DNA of 64,000 nucleotides from Acidovorax sp. GBBC 1281 (GTDB lineage: Bacteria; Pseudomonadota; Gammaproteobacteria; Burkholderiales; Burkholderiaceae_C): positions 1,754,001 to 1,818,000 of the forward strand of contig NZ_CP097269.1 in the NCBI RefSeq assembly GCF_028473645.1, read 5' to 3'. A program made the translations under genes and the position numbers. Positions 34,876 to 43,096 of the stretch are shown one piece after another; position 1 is the stretch's first letter, and the number at the start of each line of letters is the position of its first letter. A model generated the notes under the pieces. That model made no database searches, had not been told where the DNA came from, and saw nothing but the letters and a program-made list of their open reading frames with translations.

Positions 34876-35855
34876 CAGAGACGAAGAACAGGCAGCGGAG
34901 CAAGTACCGCACGACGAACTGGAAGGCGTACAACGCGGCGCTGAAAGCGCGAGGCTCGTTGACGATGTGGTTTGGCACGCCGACCGGCAGGCGTGGACGC
35001 AGCCGAACCTTCTCGGACGCAGCAATCCAGTTCTGCCTGAGCATCAAGTGCCTGTTCGGCCAGCCCTTGCGACAGGCGCTGGGCATGGTGCAGAGCCTGC
35101 TGCGGCTGGCAAAGCTGGACTGGCCGGTACCTGACTTCAGCACTGTTTGCCGGCGCCAAAAGACCTTGCAGGTCGAACTGAGCTACCAGCGAACCAACTC
35201 GCCGCTGCAGTTGCTGGTGGACAGCACCGGCATCAAGTTCCTGGGCGAAGGAGAGTGGAAACGCAAGAAGCATGGTGCTGAATACCGGCGCGAATGGCGC
35301 AAGGTCCATCTGAGCATCGACGCGCAGACGCTGGAAATACGCGCCATCGAGGTGACCAGCAACGCCATTGGGGATGCGCCGATGTTGCCCGGGTTGCTGG
35401 CTCAGATTCCCACTGACGAATCCATCGAAAGCGTCAGTGCCGATGGCGCCTACGACACGCGCGCCTGCCTGGACGCCATTGCCGAGCGGCACGCGATGGC
35501 GGTGATCCCGCCCCGCAAGAACGCCAGCCATTGGAAGAAGTCGAGTCCGGGCTCGGCGCATCGTAATGAGGCCATTCGGGCGTGCCAGCGCCTGGGTCGC
35601 GGCATTTGGAAGAAGTGGAGCGGCTACCACCGGCGCAGCCTTGTGGAGACGAAGATGCACTGCTTCAAGCGACTGGGCGAACGGGTGATCGCGCGCACGT
35701 TCGACCGCCAGGTTGTGGAGCTGCATGTCCGCGTGGCCTTGCTCAATCGGTTCAGTCAGATCGGCCGTCCTCACACCGTGTCGGTGACTGCTGTGGCATA
35801 GGTCCGTCTGGGGTTGGGGTCATGCCGTCTGCAATTCGATTTGTGCAACAGCGCC
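34826..35855 (+). mobile_element. IS5-family insertion sequence, 1030 bp
   Basis: The left end GGCTTTGTTGCACAAATCG (34826-34844) and right end CGATTTGTGCAACAGCGCC (35837-35855) form 19-bp terminal inverted repeats with two mismatches. One transposase gene fills the interior. No target duplication is seen at the edges: the left flank ends GGGCT and the right begins CAACG. The element lies at the 3' end of the gabD-like gene on one side and against a truncated orphan on the other, so flanks may have recombined after insertion. Confidence 0.9.
34872..35801 (+). CDS. IS5-family transposase
   Basis: A 309-residue DDE transposase. The catalytic triad is visible: Asp in LLVDSTGIKF near residue 116, Asp in SADGAYDTRACL near 193 and Glu in SLVETKMHCFKRLG near 259, spaced as in IS5-type enzymes. 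The full length appears intact. It starts with GTG 34872; this overlaps the disrupted gabD stop by four bases purely as a result of the insertion. Confidence 0.93.
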   Translation: MTETKNRQRSKYRTTNWKAYNAALKARGSLTMWFGTPTGRRGRSRTFSDAAIQFCLSIKCLFGQPLRQALGMVQSLLRLAKLDWPVPDFSTVCRRQKTLQVELSYQRTNSPLQLLVDSTGIKFLGEGEWKRKKHGAEYRREWRKVHLSIDAQTLEIRAIEVTSNAIGDAPMLPGLLAQIPTDESIESVSADGAYDTRACLDAIAERHAMAVIPPRKNASHWKKSSPGSAHRNEAIRACQRLGRGIWKKWSGYHRRSLVETKMHCFKRLGERVIARTFDRQVVELHVRVALLNRFSQIGRPHTVSVTAVA

Positions 35856-36447
35856 CAACGCTGCCACGACGGCGGCCGACCTTTCCCGGCTGCTGACGGT
35901 GGCCGGATTCAGGAATCAGGTGGTTCTCGATGCTTCGATTTCGGCCCGCACGGATTGGGTCGTGGCAACCCCCACCAAGCGGTACAGCGTGGGCAAGGAC
36001 TACAGCCAACCGGACCCCGCGGACCAGCGGGTGTATTCCGTGGTGCCTCCCTTGCGCACGACTTTGCAGTATTTCCATTCGGGCAATACGGAAGTCGGCC
36101 AGAGCATCTGCAGCATGCACGGCACGTGGGACCTGTGGATGGCCGATCGCGAGGCGACCGTCACTGCCCGCTACAACCCAAACTTCCCCAACGAGAAGTA
36201 TGAAAGCTGCGGCGCGGTTTCCGTATTCGCTTTCAGCGACTCGTACGTACTGTCCTCCGAAGTCAACCGCAGGCGGCTGAGCGGTGGGTTTCGGGAAGGC
36301 TGGGCGGGCCTGACGACTTCGGACAGCAATGGCATTCCGATCATCGGTGCATCGTTCATCAAGCTGACCAATCCTGGCGTTGCGCCGGGCGTCGCGGGCA
36401 ACTATGGGCTGAGCTTCCCCCACATCAGAAGGTTGCCCGTGAAGTGA
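35845..36447 (+). pseudogene. 5'-truncated orphan of unknown family
   Basis: Reading is open from the right end of the IS element, with no ATG, GTG or TTG until GTG 35899, and stops at 36447. The product would be at most about 195 residues, with sequence such as ADLSRLLTVAGFRNQVVLDA, YSVGKDYSQPDPADQR and SMHGTWDLWMADREATVTARYN. There is no signal peptide, membrane segment or known domain. Since the frame reaches into the IS end with no ribosome binding site, the 5' part was probably lost at insertion. A shorter gene from GTG 35899 (182 residues) cannot be excluded. Composition looks less GC-rich than nearby genes, hinting at transferred DNA. Confidence 0.5.
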
Positions 36448-36562
36448 TGGCGCGAGACCTGTAGCGTCGGCCGGTGCGGTCTCTGCGGAAAAATTCTTTC
36501 AATGCGCTGCATGCGAAGGCCCACGCGCAGGGTCTGCGCAGTGCAGGCAAACGGCCGGGGCG

Positions 36563-36955
36563 CTACCACCTGTCCCGAAGCAGCAGGTAGCCCAAGGCTC
36601 CAGCCCCCAGCCAAACCACGAGAACCAAGACCACACCCGCTCGGCTGCGGGGCTTGCGGCCCTCCGTTCGCATCCATTCGTCTGCCTGGCTTCGGCACGA
36701 CATCAGCACGGGCGCGGGCAGCAGTTTCACGGTGAGCCAGATCAGCGCCGGCAGCACGATGACGTCGTCCAGGTAGCCCAGTACCGGAATGAAGTCCGGG
36801 ATCAGGTCGATGGGGCTGAGCGCATAGGCCACGACGACCACGCCCAGCGCTTTCGCATACCACGGTGTGGCGGGGCTTTTGCAGGCGAACCAGAGCGTGA
36901 CGCCGTCTCGCTTGATGCGCCAGGCCCAGGCCTTCAGGGTTTCGTGGACGGACAT
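36563..36955 (-). CDS. DUF1232/YkvA-family membrane protein
   Basis: A 130-residue inner-membrane protein. The DUF1232 signature YALSPIDLIPDFIPVLGYLDDVIVLPALI lies at about residues 41-69, flanked by hydrophobic segments, with one more transmembrane helix near the C-terminus (VVLVLVVWLGAGALGYLLL). The function of this family is not established. ATG 36955 gives normal family length. It is divergent from the sensor kinase with a 97-bp gap. Confidence 0.85.
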   Translation of the reverse strand: MSVHETLKAWAWRIKRDGVTLWFACKSPATPWYAKALGVVVVAYALSPIDLIPDFIPVLGYLDDVIVLPALIWLTVKLLPAPVLMSCRSQADEWMRTEGRKPRSRAGVVLVLVVWLGAGALGYLLLRDRW

Positions 36956-37052
36956 GGTGCGGGCAGGGGTTGGTAGACCGATTTTGTGGCAGAACCCGCA
37001 GAGCGCCCGCGGCACGGCAAAGAGGGGCCAAGGCCCTGGCATCATCGCGCGC

Positions 37053-38075
37053 ATGAATCGTCACTATCTGACCGCCGTCGCCGCCGTGGCGGCAGCGCTG
37101 CTGTTGCGCTACCTGCTCAATCCGGTGCTGGGGCAGCAGGGGCCGTACCTCATTTTGACGGTGCCGATCGTGGTGGCCGCGATCTATGGAGGGTTCGGCC
37201 CGGCACTGCTGGCCACGGTGCTGGGCACGTCGGTGGGCACGTACCTGTTCATCGAGCGCGGCGCTGGTTTGCGCGAGGTGCTGCAGCCAGAGAACGTGGC
37301 CCGGCTTCTGCTTTTCCTGGCGATCGGCCTGGGCATCGGTCTGATGGGCGGGCAACTGCGGCGCTCGCGCGTGGCGCTGGCGGAAAAGATGCAGCAACTC
37401 AAAGCCAGCAACCGTGCCAAGGACAACGCCATGGCCATCCTCGGCCATGAGATCCGCAACCCGCTGTCCGCCATCCATTCCGCGCAGGCGGTGCTGCAGC
37501 GCTCGCCCGGCGATGAAAAACGGGTGCTGCGGGCCAGCGAGATGATTGGCCGCCAGGTGGCGCAACTCACGCGCATGGCGGACGACCTGCTCGACCTGTC
37601 TGGGCTGATGCGCGCAAGCCCGCCGCCGAAGGTGCCGGTGGATCTGCAGCAGGTGCTGCGACAGGCGCTCGAGCAGAGCGCGCCGCTGGTGGCCAAGAAG
37701 GGCCACCGGCTCGACGCCGATCTGGGCGATGCGCCCGTGGTGGTCACTGGCGATGCGCTGCGGCTGGTCCAGGTGTTCGCCAATCTGTTGACCAACGCCG
37801 CCAAGTACACCGATCCCGGTGGCGAGATCGCCCTGCAGGTGCAATGGCGCGGCGAGCGCCAGGTGGCGGTGGCGATCCGGGACAACGGCGTGGGCCTGCC
37901 TCCAGGCTCCGTGGCCGACTTGTTCGAGCCGTTCGTCCAGGCGCCGGGCGCCGCCTCGAATGCGGAAGGCGGGCTGGGCCTGGGACTGGCGATCGTGCGC
38001 AAGATCGTGCTGGCCCACGGGGGCGAGGTGGTGCGAGGTGGTGGCCGAGAGCCAGGGACTGGGCCTGGGAAGTGA
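37053..38075 (+). CDS. Sensor histidine kinase, C-terminus frameshifted
   Basis: A 340-residue membrane kinase. About three or four N-terminal transmembrane helices (residues about 5-110) resemble a KdpD-like DUF4118 sensor, followed by HisKA with His132 in ILGHEIRNPLSAIHSAQ and an ATPase domain with N box LTNAAKY near 247, DNGVGLPPG near 277 and GLGLGLAIVRK near 305. The chain should end GGEVVAESQGLGLGSEFTVVLPL, as read in another frame to a stop at 38115. A 10-bp tandem duplication (38025-38044) shifts the frame, giving RGGGREPGTGPGK instead and removing the last beta strands. No partner response regulator lies beside it. Confidence 0.85.
   Translation: MNRHYLTAVAAVAAALLLRYLLNPVLGQQGPYLILTVPIVVAAIYGGFGPALLATVLGTSVGTYLFIERGAGLREVLQPENVARLLLFLAIGLGIGLMGGQLRRSRVALAEKMQQLKASNRAKDNAMAILGHEIRNPLSAIHSAQAVLQRSPGDEKRVLRASEMIGRQVAQLTRMADDLLDLSGLMRASPPPKVPVDLQQVLRQALEQSAPLVAKKGHRLDADLGDAPVVVTGDALRLVQVFANLLTNAAKYTDPGGEIALQVQWRGERQVAVAIRDNGVGLPPGSVADLFEPFVQAPGAASNAEGGLGLGLAIVRKIVLAHGGEVVRGGGREPGTGPGK
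38025..38044 (+). repeat. 10-bp tandem duplication causing the kinase frameshift
   Basis: GAGGTGGTGC (38025-38034) is followed at once by GAGGTGGTGG (38035-38044). Removing either copy restores the reading frame and the expected end of the kinase at 38115. Confidence 0.8.
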
Positions 38076-38156
38076 GTTCACGGTGGTGCTCCCCCTGGCC
38101 CGCACGGGTGCCTGAAGGCGCCGCCGCCCGGCGCGGCAGCCCGCGCTGCACCAGGG

Positions 38157-38771
38157 TCAGGAGGCCGGTCGGATGCGTTCGAAGAGGCCTTCATAGCGCT
38201 CGACGAAACCGTTGGCGTCCACCGTCAGGAGGGCTTCGAATCCCCTGAAAAGGCCCAGGTCCACATAGCGCAGCTGCCTCGGTCCGAGCCGGTCGTACCG
38301 CTGCCGCGACCGCGTGACGGTCCACTCCAGTGCGTCGATGAAGGCGGTTTCCAGGCGGAGGCTTTTGCCGGTGGACAGCGGCGTGCGCAGGATCGGGAAG
38401 GTGTTGCAGAAAGGGGTCGCGGACAGGTCGGGTTCTTCGGCGCCGTCCAGATCGGTGCGCGGCTTGCCGTCGACGGTCCAGCCGCTGCCGTTGCGTTCGA
38501 GCGCCAACCGCCGGTGGCCGTTGGCGTTCCAGCGCTCGACCTCGACCGACTGCGTGTGCCAGTCGGGTGTGATCCGCCAGCGATGGGTGAGCTGGAAGCC
38601 GCCGCCCTCCAGGCCGATCACCGTGGACGATGCGGTGATGCCGTCGTGCGCGACGTGCAGCGCCAGCCGCTCCAGGTTGGCATTGGCCGTTCCGCGCCAG
38701 AACAAAACGGATGTGCCGGGTGTGGCGCAAGCGGGTGTGGGAGTGGGGTCGGAAGCAGGGGCGATGGGCAT
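38157..38771 (-). CDS. Putative glycolipid-binding (DUF1089) family protein
   Basis: A 204-residue soluble protein. Family-like features include RLALHVAHDGITASSTVIGLEGGGFQLTHRWRITPDWHTQSVEVERWNANG early in the chain, ADLDGAEEPDLSATPFCNTFPILR-type sequence in the middle and FRGFEALLTVDANGFVERYEGLFERI near the end. The DUF1089 fold resembles lipid-binding proteins; its biological role is unsettled. There is no signal peptide. It is divergent from a GNAT gene, with a 16-bp dyad between them. Confidence 0.82.
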   Translation of the reverse strand: MPIAPASDPTPTPACATPGTSVLFWRGTANANLERLALHVAHDGITASSTVIGLEGGGFQLTHRWRITPDWHTQSVEVERWNANGHRRLALERNGSGWTVDGKPRTDLDGAEEPDLSATPFCNTFPILRTPLSTGKSLRLETAFIDALEWTVTRSRQRYDRLGPRQLRYVDLGLFRGFEALLTVDANGFVERYEGLFERIRPAS

Positions 38772-38850
38772 GTGCGGGCTCCTTCAGGCGGCTGCACCGG
38801 CGAAGAAGCCGGGTCCGCGGTTTCGGTTCTGGTGCAGGATGGTGCGCAGA

Positions 38851-38866
38851 TTCCATTAAGATGGAA
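38851..38866. promoter_or_regulatory. Palindromic candidate operator
   Basis: TTCCAT-TAAG-ATGGAA is a perfect dyad, 80 bp before the DUF1089 gene start and 139 bp before the GNAT gene on the other strand. AT-rich sequence follows. No regulator gene is adjacent, so the binder is unknown. Confidence 0.35.
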
Positions 38867-39004
38867 ACATATTCCACTTTACTGGACGAGGCGATGGTGG
38901 CATGAAAGGCAACAGGGCCGGCGGGCCGCTTTCGCAGGGCGCTCTGCCGATGCCGCCGGTTGTTCCAAAGCCCTGAAACCCTTCCGCCGTTCGGCATGTT
39001 CCCC

Positions 39005-39550
39005 ATGAATCACACCCCCATCCCCGAGGTTCGACTGATCGACTGCGACGAGGCCGCCCATGCGGGCGCAATTCTCGACATTCTGAACGAGGCCATCGCT
39101 CATTCGACGGCCCTCTACGACTATGCGGCACGCCCGCCATCGGCGATGTCTGCCTGGTTCGCCACGAAGCGCGCGAACGGCTTTCCCGTGGTGGGAGCGG
39201 TCGACGCGCAAGGCGCGTTGATGGGTTTTGCCTCGTGGGGCACTTTCAGGGCGTTTCCGGCCTACAAGTACACGGTGGAGCACAGCGTCTACGTGCACAA
39301 GGACTGCCGGGGGCGCGGGCTGGGCGCGCTGCTGATGCGAACGCTGGTGGAGCGGGCCCGGGCCGAAGGCCTGCACGCGATGGTGGGCTGCATCGACGCG
39401 GCCAACGAGGGGAGCATCCGGCTGCACCGGCAATTGGGGTTCGTCCACACGGGCACGATGCCGCAGGTGGGGTTCAAGTTCGGCCGGTGGCTGGATGCGG
39501 CGCTCTACCAGCTCACGCTGGAGACGCCGCTCGATCCGGTCGACGGTTAG
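39005..39550 (+). CDS. GNAT N-acetyltransferase, Pat/YncA-like
   Basis: A 181-residue acetyltransferase of the phosphinothricin/methionine-sulfone type. It shows ILDILNEAIAHSTALYDYAARP near residues 20-41, WGTFRAFPAYKYTVEHSVYVHKDCRGRGLGALLMRTL near 79-116 with the acetyl-CoA loop, and EGSIRLHRQLGFVHTGTMPQVGFKFGRWLD near 136-165. The start may be ATG 38996 or ATG 39005; the latter gives the more family-like N-terminus. A second GNAT of this subgroup lies at 10994, so the window carries two paralogues. Confidence 0.87.
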   Translation: MNHTPIPEVRLIDCDEAAHAGAILDILNEAIAHSTALYDYAARPPSAMSAWFATKRANGFPVVGAVDAQGALMGFASWGTFRAFPAYKYTVEHSVYVHKDCRGRGLGALLMRTLVERARAEGLHAMVGCIDAANEGSIRLHRQLGFVHTGTMPQVGFKFGRWLDAALYQLTLETPLDPVDG

Positions 39551-39600
39551 GCGGCGGACCGTTCGGTGCTGGTGAGAGGGCGCACCGCACCGCGCCGTCC

Positions 39601-40527
39601 TCAAGCCGCCGGGGTCGCGCGCGCCTCGCCGCAATCCGGGTATCGCCGCAGCCGCTCGATCAGCCATCGGCCCGCAGGCCCGGGCAGCGCGTCGCGCCGA
39701 TAGACCGCTTTCATCTCGAGCATGGGATCGCCCTGCACGCCGGTCTCCACCTGGATGCGCACCAGCCGCCCGTCGCGCAGGTCGTCTTCCACCATGGGCC
39801 GGGGCATGTGCCCCCAGCCGAGACCGGCGCGCAGGAAGGCGTGCTTGGCACCGATGTCCGCCAGGCGCCACACGGTGTCGCCCAGCACGCCGAAGTCGCG
39901 GCCGGCGGTGAGGGGCGAGCGGTCGGTGAGGACGAGCTGGACATGGCCTTTCAGCTGCTGGCGCGTCAGCCGGCCCGGCTGCCGTGCCAGCGGCGATCCC
40001 GGGGCCGCTACAGTGACCATGGGCACGCCCATGAGCGGCACCTGTTCGAACTCCGGCGGAATGACGGGCAGCGAACCCATCACACCCACGCGGCAGCGCC
40101 CGTCCAGCACCCATTGGGCCGCGGCGCCGAGTGCCTCCACCTGCAGTTGCAGCGTGGTGCCGGGAAAGGCGACGGCAAAGGCGCCGATGGCGTCGGTCAG
40201 GGCCGCCATGGGGAACATGACATCGACCACGACCGACAGTTCGGGCTCCAGGCCGGCGGCCATCGAGCGTGCCTCTGCCTTGAGCGTGTCGGCCGCGCGA
40301 ACGATGTCGCGGGCGCGGCCGGCCAGTGCCTTGCCTTCCGGAGTGAGGGCGGGCAGGCGCGCCGCCCTGGTGAACAGCGTGACGCCGAGTTGCGCCTCCA
40401 GCCCGGCGATGGCTTGGCTGACGACCGATTGCGCCCGGCCGACGCGGCGGCCGGCTGCCGAGAAGCTGCCGGTTTCCACCGCGGCAACGAAGATGCGCAG
40501 GTGGTCCAGTGAGACGCCATCGAGCAT
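39601..40527 (-). CDS. LysR-family transcriptional regulator next to pirin
   Basis: A 308-residue LysR protein with the helix-turn-helix at about residues 6-65 (LDHLRIFVAAVETGSFSAAGRRVGRAQSVVSQAIAGLE) and an effector domain at about 90-300. It is divergent from the pirin gene over a 164-bp gap that holds two dyads. LysR-pirin pairs are common in proteobacteria, with the regulator usually controlling the pirin gene. Confidence 0.92.
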   Translation of the reverse strand: MLDGVSLDHLRIFVAAVETGSFSAAGRRVGRAQSVVSQAIAGLEAQLGVTLFTRAARLPALTPEGKALAGRARDIVRAADTLKAEARSMAAGLEPELSVVVDVMFPMAALTDAIGAFAVAFPGTTLQLQVEALGAAAQWVLDGRCRVGVMGSLPVIPPEFEQVPLMGVPMVTVAAPGSPLARQPGRLTRQQLKGHVQLVLTDRSPLTAGRDFGVLGDTVWRLADIGAKHAFLRAGLGWGHMPRPMVEDDLRDGRLVRIQVETGVQGDPMLEMKAVYRRDALPGPAGRWLIERLRRYPDCGEARATPAA

Positions 40528-40540
40528 GGTGATGTCCTCA

Positions 40541-40579
40541 ATCCATCGCTAAAGAAGATGGATCATATTCAATCAAATA
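40541..40579. promoter_or_regulatory. Two dyads in the LysR/pirin gap
   Basis: ATCCATC-N9-GATGGAT (40541-40563) and TATT-N6-AATA (40566-40579) are both perfect inverted repeats lying 14-52 bp upstream of the LysR start. They are good candidates for the LysR binding region controlling both directions. Confidence 0.4.
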
Positions 40580-40691
40580 GGCTTTGCAGATGGAGGGCGC
40601 GTCTCTACATTGGATGGGTAGCGGCGCCACGGCAAATCGGATGTGGCACCGGCGCAGATTTTTCCGGCCCGTCTTTTCAGGAGCACCCACC

Positions 40692-41567
40692 ATGTCCGCC
40701 TTGCTTTCCCCCACCGCCCAACGAACCATCGTGCGGCGCACCCGTGGCCGTGGACACGGCCCCATCACCCGGCTGATGAGCCCTGGCGACCTGGGCCAGG
40801 TGCTCAAGCCTTTCGTGTTTCTGGATCTGTTCCAGGGCGAATCGTCGTTTGCCGGTGGCATGCCCATTCACCCGCACTCGGGACTGGCCACCGTCACGGT
40901 GGTGACCGAAGGCGACTTTCGCTTCGACGACGCGGCATCGGGCGAGGGGGAACTGGCCTACGGCGGCGTGGAGTGGATGCGCGCCGGGGGCGGCGTGTGG
41001 CATGGCAAGGAACTTTCACCCGGGGACTCGCCGCGCATCGCGGGTTTCCAGCTGTGGCTGGCCCTGCCGCCCGAACTGGAAAACGGCCCGGTGGACAGCC
41101 AGTACATCGAGGCCAGGGCCATGCCCGCCACCGGCCCGGTCACGGTGATCCTTGGCGAATATGCCGGCCTTCGCAGCCCGGTGCGGGCGCCGGAGGGCGT
41201 TCACTACCTGCTCGTCACGCTGCAGCCCGGCCAGGCTTGGACGTATGCGCCACCCCAGGGGCACGATGCGGCCTGGCTGGCGGTCAGCCACGGCCAACTG
41301 GTCGGTCCCAACGCGGTGGCCACGGGCGAGATGGCGGTGTTCGGCGCATCCGGCACGATCGAACTGCAGGCCTCGCAGGAGCGCAGCGCGGTGTTCGTGA
41401 TCGGGTCCGCCGAGCCGCATCCGCACGATCTGGTAACGGGCATGTATTCGGTGCACACCAGCCGGGCGGCCCTGGCGAAGGGGGAGGCAGGCATCCAGGC
41501 GCTGGCCGAGCGCATGGCACTGCGCCCTGCGGGGCAGCAGCGGCGCACGGCGGTGTTCAGCGGTTGA
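40692..41567 (+). CDS. Pirin-family protein
   Basis: A 291-residue bicupin. The N-terminal cupin has the metal site HPHSGLATVTVVTEGDF near residues 58-74 and EWMRAGGGVWHGKEL near 96-110, and the pirin C-terminal domain follows. Pirins bind iron and several show quercetin 2,3-dioxygenase activity; others act as redox-sensitive regulators. ATG 40692 follows a CAGGAG ribosome binding site. It is likely controlled by the divergent LysR regulator. Confidence 0.93.
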   Translation: MSALLSPTAQRTIVRRTRGRGHGPITRLMSPGDLGQVLKPFVFLDLFQGESSFAGGMPIHPHSGLATVTVVTEGDFRFDDAASGEGELAYGGVEWMRAGGGVWHGKELSPGDSPRIAGFQLWLALPPELENGPVDSQYIEARAMPATGPVTVILGEYAGLRSPVRAPEGVHYLLVTLQPGQAWTYAPPQGHDAAWLAVSHGQLVGPNAVATGEMAVFGASGTIELQASQERSAVFVIGSAEPHPHDLVTGMYSVHTSRAALAKGEAGIQALAERMALRPAGQQRRTAVFSG

Positions 41568-41609
41568 CGGCACCGCGCCGCCGGGCGAGCACGGTGGGCA
41601 CGGGCCCGT

Positions 41610-42326
41610 TCAGTTCGCGCCGCCCACGCGCTGCAGCGCTTCCAGTTGCAGCAGTTCGATGCGCCGGTAGCGCAGGCCGATCAGCCCTTCCTGCGCCAGG
41701 GCGTTGAGCTCTTTCGACAGGGTCTGCCGCGTCACGCCGAGCATCATGGGCAAAGCCTCCTGCGGCACGGCCACGCTAGGCCGCAGGGTGGCGGACTGGG
41801 TGGCGTCGCCGCGCGCCAGGGCCAGCAGGCGGTGCACCACGCGCACGCGCAGCCCGCGCAGGGTGGCGTCTTCCATCATGCTGTACAGGCCCCGCACCCG
41901 CGAGGCGAGCAGGGTGGCCATGGCGTTGGCGAACACGGGGTCGGCCATCTGCGCGGCGAAGGCGGCGGGCGGCACCACCAGCAGGTCCACCCCGGTGAGC
42001 GCGGTGGCGTCATGCGTGCGCGGCGAGCCGTCGATGAGCGTGATCTCGCCGAACCAGTTGCCCGGCTCCAGCAGCACCAGGATGGCTTCGCGGCCATCGT
42101 CGCGCAGCGTGGAGATCTTCAGGGTGCCGGCCAGCAGGCCGTAGAACCCGCTGCCGGCCGCGCCCACCGGGTCGCCCTGGCGAAACGGCATGGCGCCGCG
42201 CTGCAGGTGCACCCGCTCCGCCGCCCCCAGCAGTGCGCCGCGCTGCGCGGCGGGCAGGGCGGCGAACCAGGGATTGCCTTCCAGGGCGCGGCGGTGGGCG
42301 GGCGACAGCGGGGGCGTGTAGGGCAT
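41610..42326 (-). CDS. Crp/Fnr-family transcriptional regulator
   Basis: A 238-residue regulator. The cyclic-nucleotide-like barrel lies at about residues 15-130 (GLLAGTLKISTLRDDGREAILVLLEPGNWFGEITLIDGSPRTHDATAL), followed by the dimer helix and a winged helix ending in LPMMLGVTRQTLSKELNALAQEGLI near 190-215. Residues in GEITLIDGSPRTHDA match the cAMP-pocket region of Crp more closely than the Crp/Fnr protein at 5342 does, though the ligand is unknown. It is divergent from an HD-aldolase-transporter operon, across a perfect 22-bp dyad. Confidence 0.92.
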   Translation of the reverse strand: MPYTPPLSPAHRRALEGNPWFAALPAAQRGALLGAAERVHLQRGAMPFRQGDPVGAAGSGFYGLLAGTLKISTLRDDGREAILVLLEPGNWFGEITLIDGSPRTHDATALTGVDLLVVPPAAFAAQMADPVFANAMATLLASRVRGLYSMMEDATLRGLRVRVVHRLLALARGDATQSATLRPSVAVPQEALPMMLGVTRQTLSKELNALAQEGLIGLRYRRIELLQLEALQRVGGAN

Positions 42327-42372
42327 GCAGTGCGGTGTGCGGTGCGGCGCGGGCGGGTAAACCAAGGGGTCG

Positions 42373-42394
42373 AACTGTCAATTATTGGACAGTT
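42373..42394. promoter_or_regulatory. 22-bp dyad, candidate Crp/Fnr-family operator
   Basis: AACTGTC-N8-GACAGTT is a perfect 7+7 inverted repeat, the size and form bound by Crp/Fnr dimers. It is centred 63 bp before the HD-domain gene start and 57 bp before the regulator gene start. Confidence 0.65.
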
Positions 42395-42446
42395 GGCGGG
42401 GCAGGGCGCGCCTACAGTGGCCCGGTTCCCCCACGGAGACAACACG

Positions 42447-43049
42447 ATGCAGACCCCAAAAAAGGCGACCTTCGTGCGCATGCAGGACAGCACGCGCGAG
42501 GACTGGCAGACGATTGGCGGCGAATTCATGCAGTTCTCGCGCGGCCTGGCAGACCGGGTGGCGGCGCACCTGCGCATCTTGGAAGGCGACTACGGCGGCT
42601 TTCCGGTGGACCGCTACACGCACTCGCTGCAGACGGCCACCCGCGCGCTGCGTGACGGCCGGGACGAGGAGTACGTGGTGTGCGGGCTGCTGCACGACAT
42701 CGGCGACACGCTGGGATCGTTCAACCACCCCGACATCGCGGCCGCCATCCTGCAGCCGTTCGTGAGCGAGGCCAACCACTGGATGGTCAAGCACCACGGC
42801 ATCTTCCAGGGCCATTATTTCTTTCACCACATCGGGCTGGACCGCCACCTGCGCGACCAGTTCGCGGGGCACCCGCACTACCAGCAGACGGCCGATTTTT
42901 GCGAGCGCTACGACAACCCGGCGTTCGACCCGCACGCCGAGACGCTGCCGCTCGACACGTTCATGCCGATGCTGCGGCGCGTGCTGGCCCAGCCGCGCCA
43001 GAGCTTCTACAAGGCGGCGCTGCAGCCGCCGCAGCCGGCCGCCGCCTGA
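42447..43049 (+). CDS. HD-domain protein, PhnZ/MIOX-like candidate di-iron oxygenase
   Basis: A 200-residue soluble HD-superfamily protein. Candidate metal ligands and active-site residues are Tyr49, His59 (YTHSLQTATRA), His83-Asp84 (LLHDIGDTLG), His94, His116/117 (MVKHHGIF) and Asp156 (CERYDNPAFD). The spacing Tyr-10-His-24-His-Asp is that of the oxygenase PhnZ as I recall it, so it may be a mixed-valence di-iron oxygenase rather than a phosphohydrolase. It starts a three-gene operon with a class II aldolase and a transporter. No phosphonate gene is nearby, so another substrate with an activated C-H is more likely. Function is inferred, not established. Confidence 0.75.
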   Translation: MQTPKKATFVRMQDSTREDWQTIGGEFMQFSRGLADRVAAHLRILEGDYGGFPVDRYTHSLQTATRALRDGRDEEYVVCGLLHDIGDTLGSFNHPDIAAAILQPFVSEANHWMVKHHGIFQGHYFFHHIGLDRHLRDQFAGHPHYQQTADFCERYDNPAFDPHAETLPLDTFMPMLRRVLAQPRQSFYKAALQPPQPAAA

Positions 43050-43096
43050 CGGCTGCCGGCGCCCTCTGTCCCATGCACCCAACCCAAGGAATTTTC

